A stretch of 64,000 bases of DNA, from positions 15,120,515-15,184,514 of the forward strand of contig OX104131.1 in NCBI GenBank assembly GCA_944470555.2, written 5' to 3'. The position numbers and the translations under genes are program-made. The stretch comes from Heterobilharzia americana. Lineage: Eukaryota; Platyhelminthes; Trematoda; Strigeidida; Schistosomatidae. Under the pieces are notes generated by a model that saw nothing but the letters and a program-made list of their open reading frames with translations, was not told where the DNA came from and did not search any database. Shown piece by piece: positions 59,339 through 64,000 of this stretch (its first letter is position 1; every line of letters starts with the position of its first letter).

Positions 59339-60239
59339 GTAAGTAATATTTTTGTGTTCCTTTAATCACCTTTCTAATTTGGTCAATAAGATACAGCATT
59401 GTTTTAACAGGAATTACGTCGGTTCTTAATAGTTATGACATAGGATTGCTTAATGGAAGGATGAGTGTATTATTATATGAATTTAGTCCTACATAGCATT
59501 ATTGTTCTGTGATTAACTCAGAGGACATTGATATGTATCAGCTCGAGAAAATATGGAAAAATGACAAAAAAAAATAGGATCACGGTGTGTATCTCTTTAA
59601 AGAAACTTTGTTTTGCATGTGAAACTGTTTTTTTTTTTACTGTTACTTAAAATAGTAATTAACTTGTTGAGAATATACTGTTGGTATATAGTAAAGAACT
59701 TTTAAGGTGTGTTCAGTTGTATTGATTTGTTAAATATTATAATAAATATATAAATATGTATATACTCTTAAACAGGAAATTCACAATGATATGTCTTTTA
59801 ACAGGCAACTTGCCTGAATTATTGATTTACAACCTGAAATCTCTTTTTATTGATTAGTGCGAGTATAGTTAGGAATTTTAGTACCAATATTATCATTATT
59901 ATTATTATTATTACTATAATAATAATTCTTAATGTCATTAAGAATATACATATTAATGGTATTTATGTCACATATTTAAGCATTGGGAAGTATGTTATCA
60001 TTTAACAAACTTTATTCTTTTTCTGTGATTCTTTTATTTTTTGTTTGTTGGGTTTACGCCCCTTTTGTTTTGTGAGTGACTCATAATAATAAAACCGATT
60101 TTATGCTTTTATTCATTTATTATCACAAATAAAGTGAAATCCATTGTTTCACTAACGAAAAACAACAATATTAATAGTTATAGTGATCACAAGCGCGTGT
60201 TTATTTCCCGAATGGACTGGATAATAGAAATAAAAGTTA
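59339..60239 (+). other. Afadin-like intron, no other gene
   Basis: AT-rich intron start with poly-T runs (59626-59638) and an ATT/AAT microsatellite. Confidence 0.6.
59885..59930. repeat. ATT/AAT microsatellite
   Basis: Runs of ATT followed by AAT units give a small inverted arrangement. Confidence 0.7.
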
Positions 60240-60420
60240 TATTTAGGTTGAAGAGTCGATGAAAATCTGAGAGCACTAAAAATATGTTTGATGCTGATTT
60301 GGGACCATGTGGCAGGGTGCACCCACAACGCCACAAGGGGTCAAGGATAGAACTGTTAGGTCTAGAGTTGAGGACGTTATCATTCACCCACTGGTTCACT
60401 TTCCTGGGCTTGACCCCTCG
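60240..60420 (-). repeat. tRNA-like plus hammerhead repeat, strongly decayed
   Basis: Minus strand: a head with CAGTGGGTGAATGATAACG followed by a GTTGTGGGTGCACCC joint, as in the other units. The hammerhead core is no longer recognisable. Confidence 0.55.
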
Positions 60421-62235
60421 TAAATTCATGAGTATACGCTGCTAAGTAATTTCACACCAGAACAAAACAGCTATTTAGTACTATTAGGTGCTCAATGCTT
60501 CTGCAACTCAAATCAGTCTATGGCGGAAAACTACTTCGAAAAACAACCGATACTGCTATTTTTTATCATTCCATCTGGTTCAGTGACTTCTATTTCTGTT
60601 TAAGTAGTCTTTCTGTTACGCAGCGGAGTCATAAAATTTGAGGAATGTTCTTGACATCACCTGCGATAAGCTAATTAAGGTATTAGGTATCAGGGGGAAT
60701 CGATAAGTTCTTCTACAATAATGTACTAATTCTGGGTGGTTCAGTTCTTGAAAAAGTTTCATTAATGTACAATCAGGGGGTTTGAAATTGAAGTGTACTT
60801 GTTCTTTTAACTCAGTCAACTAATGATGCCGCATAAACGGTGAATGCAATCCCCAATGAACATCACTTCTCACTTTGAGATTGGCTGATAGAGAGAAAGT
60901 CATGATATCTCAGTGAATTATATTACATTTAAGACAGACAAAGATAATAGTCAGTGAGACCCGATTACTGTGAGTTTCATACTCACCAGCATCTTTCTGT
61001 CGGCAAAATATTTTCTACCTGATTCATACCTGTATAACCCATTCGAAAACTTGGATATATTAGTGTCGAACAGATAGGTCTGAATAGCTAAACTCTAGAA
61101 ACTATGACTTCAGTGTCGACTGAGATAGGTTAATTGTGAACATCAACCTTCCAAAGTCGCAGAAGTAAGATTAAATTCAGGGAAGATTGAAGAGTGTGGA
61201 AACCGAAATATTATAACGCCTTAAACATGTATTCCCAGACTGTTTGTCTCAGTCGTCTACAGAATGTCAGTTTTCTCAGCTAGAGTACTACCGACACTAG
61301 GGATTAATATTTGTAGACAGTTATTATTATTGTTCGAAACCAGTAGCAGTAAGTGAAAAGTTATTCTAACTTCGTCATCCGCTTTATTAATCTAACTCCC
61401 CTGTATATTGGTCTGTTGGTCGACTGTCATCAGTATCCGGTGATTGATAATATGATATCAAGGAGTGATTTTAAAGCCTACTCTAACAAATGAGATAATT
61501 AATTACGTTTTTGGATTTTATCCAATCCTACCTTCCCGAACGAAATGCTGAAACCTGATTGGTTATTTTAGTAGCAATACGGTAACCTTTAAAGTCACTT
61601 ATATCAGGGTCACTTCATCGTATGCCTTCAATTCATAAGACTATTAATACTAGAAAAATTTAAAATAAAGTTCACTTTATGCATTGGTATTATGTGAAAT
61701 GATTAATTCTAGGTTTATCGTTCAACGTATATGAATTCGATAGCCCTATTGACCTTGACTTAACTTGAACGTTTAATCACATGTTGATTTTTCTGCGTAG
61801 TAAGATTTATGTGAGCCGAATGCTGGTAGGGTACATCAATTCACTCATTTGTAGATTCCTGATACACTCTGTCTAGAGTAGTTTAGCCTTATTCACAGAT
61901 TCGATTATGCATTGTATACATGTGTATCATGTATGTTACTTATCTGTTGTTTGCCCGTGTATAGATGTGTGTTTGCGCAGTGACTGCAAGAGTGCGTACA
62001 TCGCATGAAACCGCGTTACCGTAGTTACCTAAGTAAAAGTTTTCAGTTTTTCATATGTACATGTGTATTGTTTGCTTAGCCTTTATCTGAGAAAATCGCA
62101 TACACTGCTAAAAATCTCTGATTACTTAGGTATGCTTGAAGAGAAATCAAACAAAGAATGTGAGTTCGGCCTTGTTTATCATTCGGAAATTTGGAACACT
62201 GAAGTTTTGTCTGTTACGTTTCTTTTTATGCGTAC
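60421..62235. other. No gene recognised (likely intron)
   Basis: A 67-codon minus-strand frame (60616-60819) and a + strand frame (62063-62272) have no recognisable domain. Confidence 0.4.
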
Positions 62236-62270
62236 AACTTGTGTGTGTGTGTGTATGCATGTGTGTGGCT
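62236..62270. repeat. GT-rich microsatellite
   Basis: Run of GT units with an interruption. Confidence 0.8.
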
Positions 62271-62554
62271 AAGTACCAGAAGTGTACACCGTGCAATTAA
62301 CTCTCTGAAAGTGCATCCTGTGTGTGCACATACTTATGTATAAATGTACGTAGATAAGTACTGTCTTGGAGGTTAAGAAAAACCGTTAAAAGCTGTTTTT
62401 GTGCCATTACTGTTTGCAGACTAATTATTCCGGTGTTTTAGACTTTTCAGCAGAAGTGCCGAGACGTTCACTGACTGGTCAGTAGAGATCAACCAATCTT
62501 ATGTGATCCAGTTCTGAGTGCTGACTGAATTCTATAGATCGTTTTGTAATATGA

Positions 62555-62775
62555 CCACTAGGCTATGAGGCTGATCTTCGTGGCGCACTTTGATGGATAT
62601 TAATTGGTTGGAGGCAATCGGAAGTATCCCTGTGTGACCTAGCTTCCGTGCTTGTTGGCACAGCAAAGTGTATCTGCAACCTCGAGGAACTAATGTCCCC
62701 GTGACATTCAGACCCTCGTCACCCAGTGTTACAGTCAGCGATGTTTCCACTGAACTATACGGGTCATGACTGACT
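62555..62775 (-). mobile_element. tRNA-like SINE, third type
   Basis: Minus strand: A-box-like GTATAGTTCAGTGGAAACATC and GAGGGTCTGAATGTC, followed by a tail with TGCCAACAAGCACGGAAGC. Head order is tRNA-like but the tail matches neither the hammerhead units nor the 17770 family. Confidence 0.5.
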
Positions 62776-63219
62776 TCCTGTATGACTGGATTACATACAT
62801 TGGTTGGTTAAGCTTCAGTTGGTAGTTGCTGTCTTCTACTTCTGGCAACACTGATTGATATAATCGAATATTTTTAATCTATATACTGAGTGAGTATTTC
62901 ACTATTTCAAACTAGAGCTCATGATTGGAGCTCTCTAAGGAATTTTGCTTAAAGAATGTTCATCCATATACAGTTATACGGACGACTTAGTATCATGCTT
63001 CATTCAACTGGTAGCTGTAATGAAGTAACTTATATGCATTTATGATGCTTTTAATTGTGATAAGAATAAGAATTCACTGATTGGTTCAGTGACTAGCGGA
63101 ATTTGACTTCATTGTCAGCGTTCCCCCCTAACCCAGGTGAATGAGAATTTCGAATCTCAACTGCGACAAGTAGAATCCAGCAGATGCTCCTATAATGCCT
63201 GAGTACTTATTGCTATAGG

Positions 63220-63400
63220 TGACTTGATTATGGCTAGCAGTGGGATCCAAGACGTGCATTTTGTCCTGTTCGGGACTCGTCAACTGGATGCACCTGCACC
63301 TCAGTGAACGATGCTGTTCTAATAAGAACTGGAACCTCGTACCCATTGCCTCAAACGCTACAGCGTCATCCACTAGGCCACTGAAGCACGATAGTGACAT
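63220..63400 (-). mobile_element. SM-alpha-like SINE, long and fairly complete
   Basis: Minus strand: A-box TGGCCTAGTGGATGACG and B-box-like GAGGTTCCAGTTC, then stem I CATCCAG with CTTGGAT, stem II GTCC/GGAC with a CGAACA loop. The core reads TTGACGA (C3 to T) and GAAA reads AAAA (G12 to A), so cleavage is unlikely. The open frame at 63128-63400 is incidental. Confidence 0.75.
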
Positions 63401-63664
63401 CTTGTATGACGTTAATTAGCTTTATTATTTGTTGATATTTGTAATTCTACGTTGTTATACTAAATCAAATACATGGACCTATGCTGGCATATGAGCTCCC
63501 ATGCTGATGCCTTCATATTGCCTGGATATTTGTTGTTGACGGATTCCAAATAGAACCAAAAGCGCGTCCTGGATTTCACTTCTAACCAAAACTAAGTCAA
63601 CTATAACACAATTCTTAGTTTAAAGTTGAACAGTTAGGCGTATAACGTAGATCAGCATATACAG

Positions 63665-63880
63665 GAAGTCAGTTGTAACCCAAATAGCCCAGTGGTAAAG
63701 TCACTTGATGATGCACTTTTGAACAGCTGAGAGAAAATCAGTTCCCCCGAGGTTGTGGATTCACTTTGCAGGCAAGCAAGCATGAAACCTAGTTTGAGTA
63801 GAGATTCCTGCTGATTACCTCCAACCACTTAAGATCAGTCAAAATTGCTCCATGGCAATGAGACTCCTAGCTTCATAATC
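63665..63880 (+). mobile_element. tRNA-like SINE, third type, + strand
   Basis: Plus strand A-box TAGCCCAGTGGTAAAGTCA and a later CCCCGAGGTTGTGGATTCAC region, followed by a tail containing CATGGCAATGAGACTCC. It probably extends to about 63880. Confidence 0.5.
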
Positions 63881-64000
63881 TTACAGCAAAGCTACCAACG
63901 GAATTTGGTTAGCACACTTAAGACTGGACAACATGAAAATTGGTTAGTTTCAAAGGAGTTTTCATAATGTGTTGACATCTATGGTTTTTTGGTTTATGTC

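Overview
The window looks like repeat-dense nuclear DNA of a blood fluke (Schistosoma or a close relative). Supporting signs are: SR2-like RTE retrotransposons, degraded CR1-like non-LTR elements, Penelope-like elements with GIY-YIG endonuclease remnants, and short tRNA-derived retroposons of the SM-alpha type that carry hammerhead ribozyme motifs. The species cannot be fixed from the window alone. Nothing bacterial or organellar was seen.

Only one host gene is supported. Two exons on the + strand, 56794-56989 and 59220-59338, encode most of the first Ras-association (RA) domain of an afadin/canoe homologue. They are joined by a phase-1 intron with GT...AG borders. Earlier and later exons were not found.

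Layout. 1-12000: two decayed + strand CR1-like copies; the second is split by a minus-strand SR2-like element (8661-11770) with a 13-bp near-perfect target-site duplication. 13190-15960: a third CR1-like copy on the minus strand. 16100-33500: SINE-like copies, two short SR2 fragments with perfect target duplications, RTE tail fragments, two hairpins, and an inverted repeat with arms of about 290 bp. 34100-38600: Penelope-like debris containing a palindrome of about 200 bp. 41500-49400: more hammerhead/tRNA-like repeats, RTE tails and Penelope-like debris. 50594-53925: a second long SR2-like copy. 53930-64000: the afadin-like exons and intron, with several antisense SINEs.

Every transposon ORF seen is broken by stops, frameshifts or lost catalytic residues. 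The best candidate for residual activity is a hammerhead ribozyme at 16205-16252 on the minus strand, whose catalytic core letters are all intact. Alignments to named repeat families could not be run, so family names rest on recognised protein motifs and structure.
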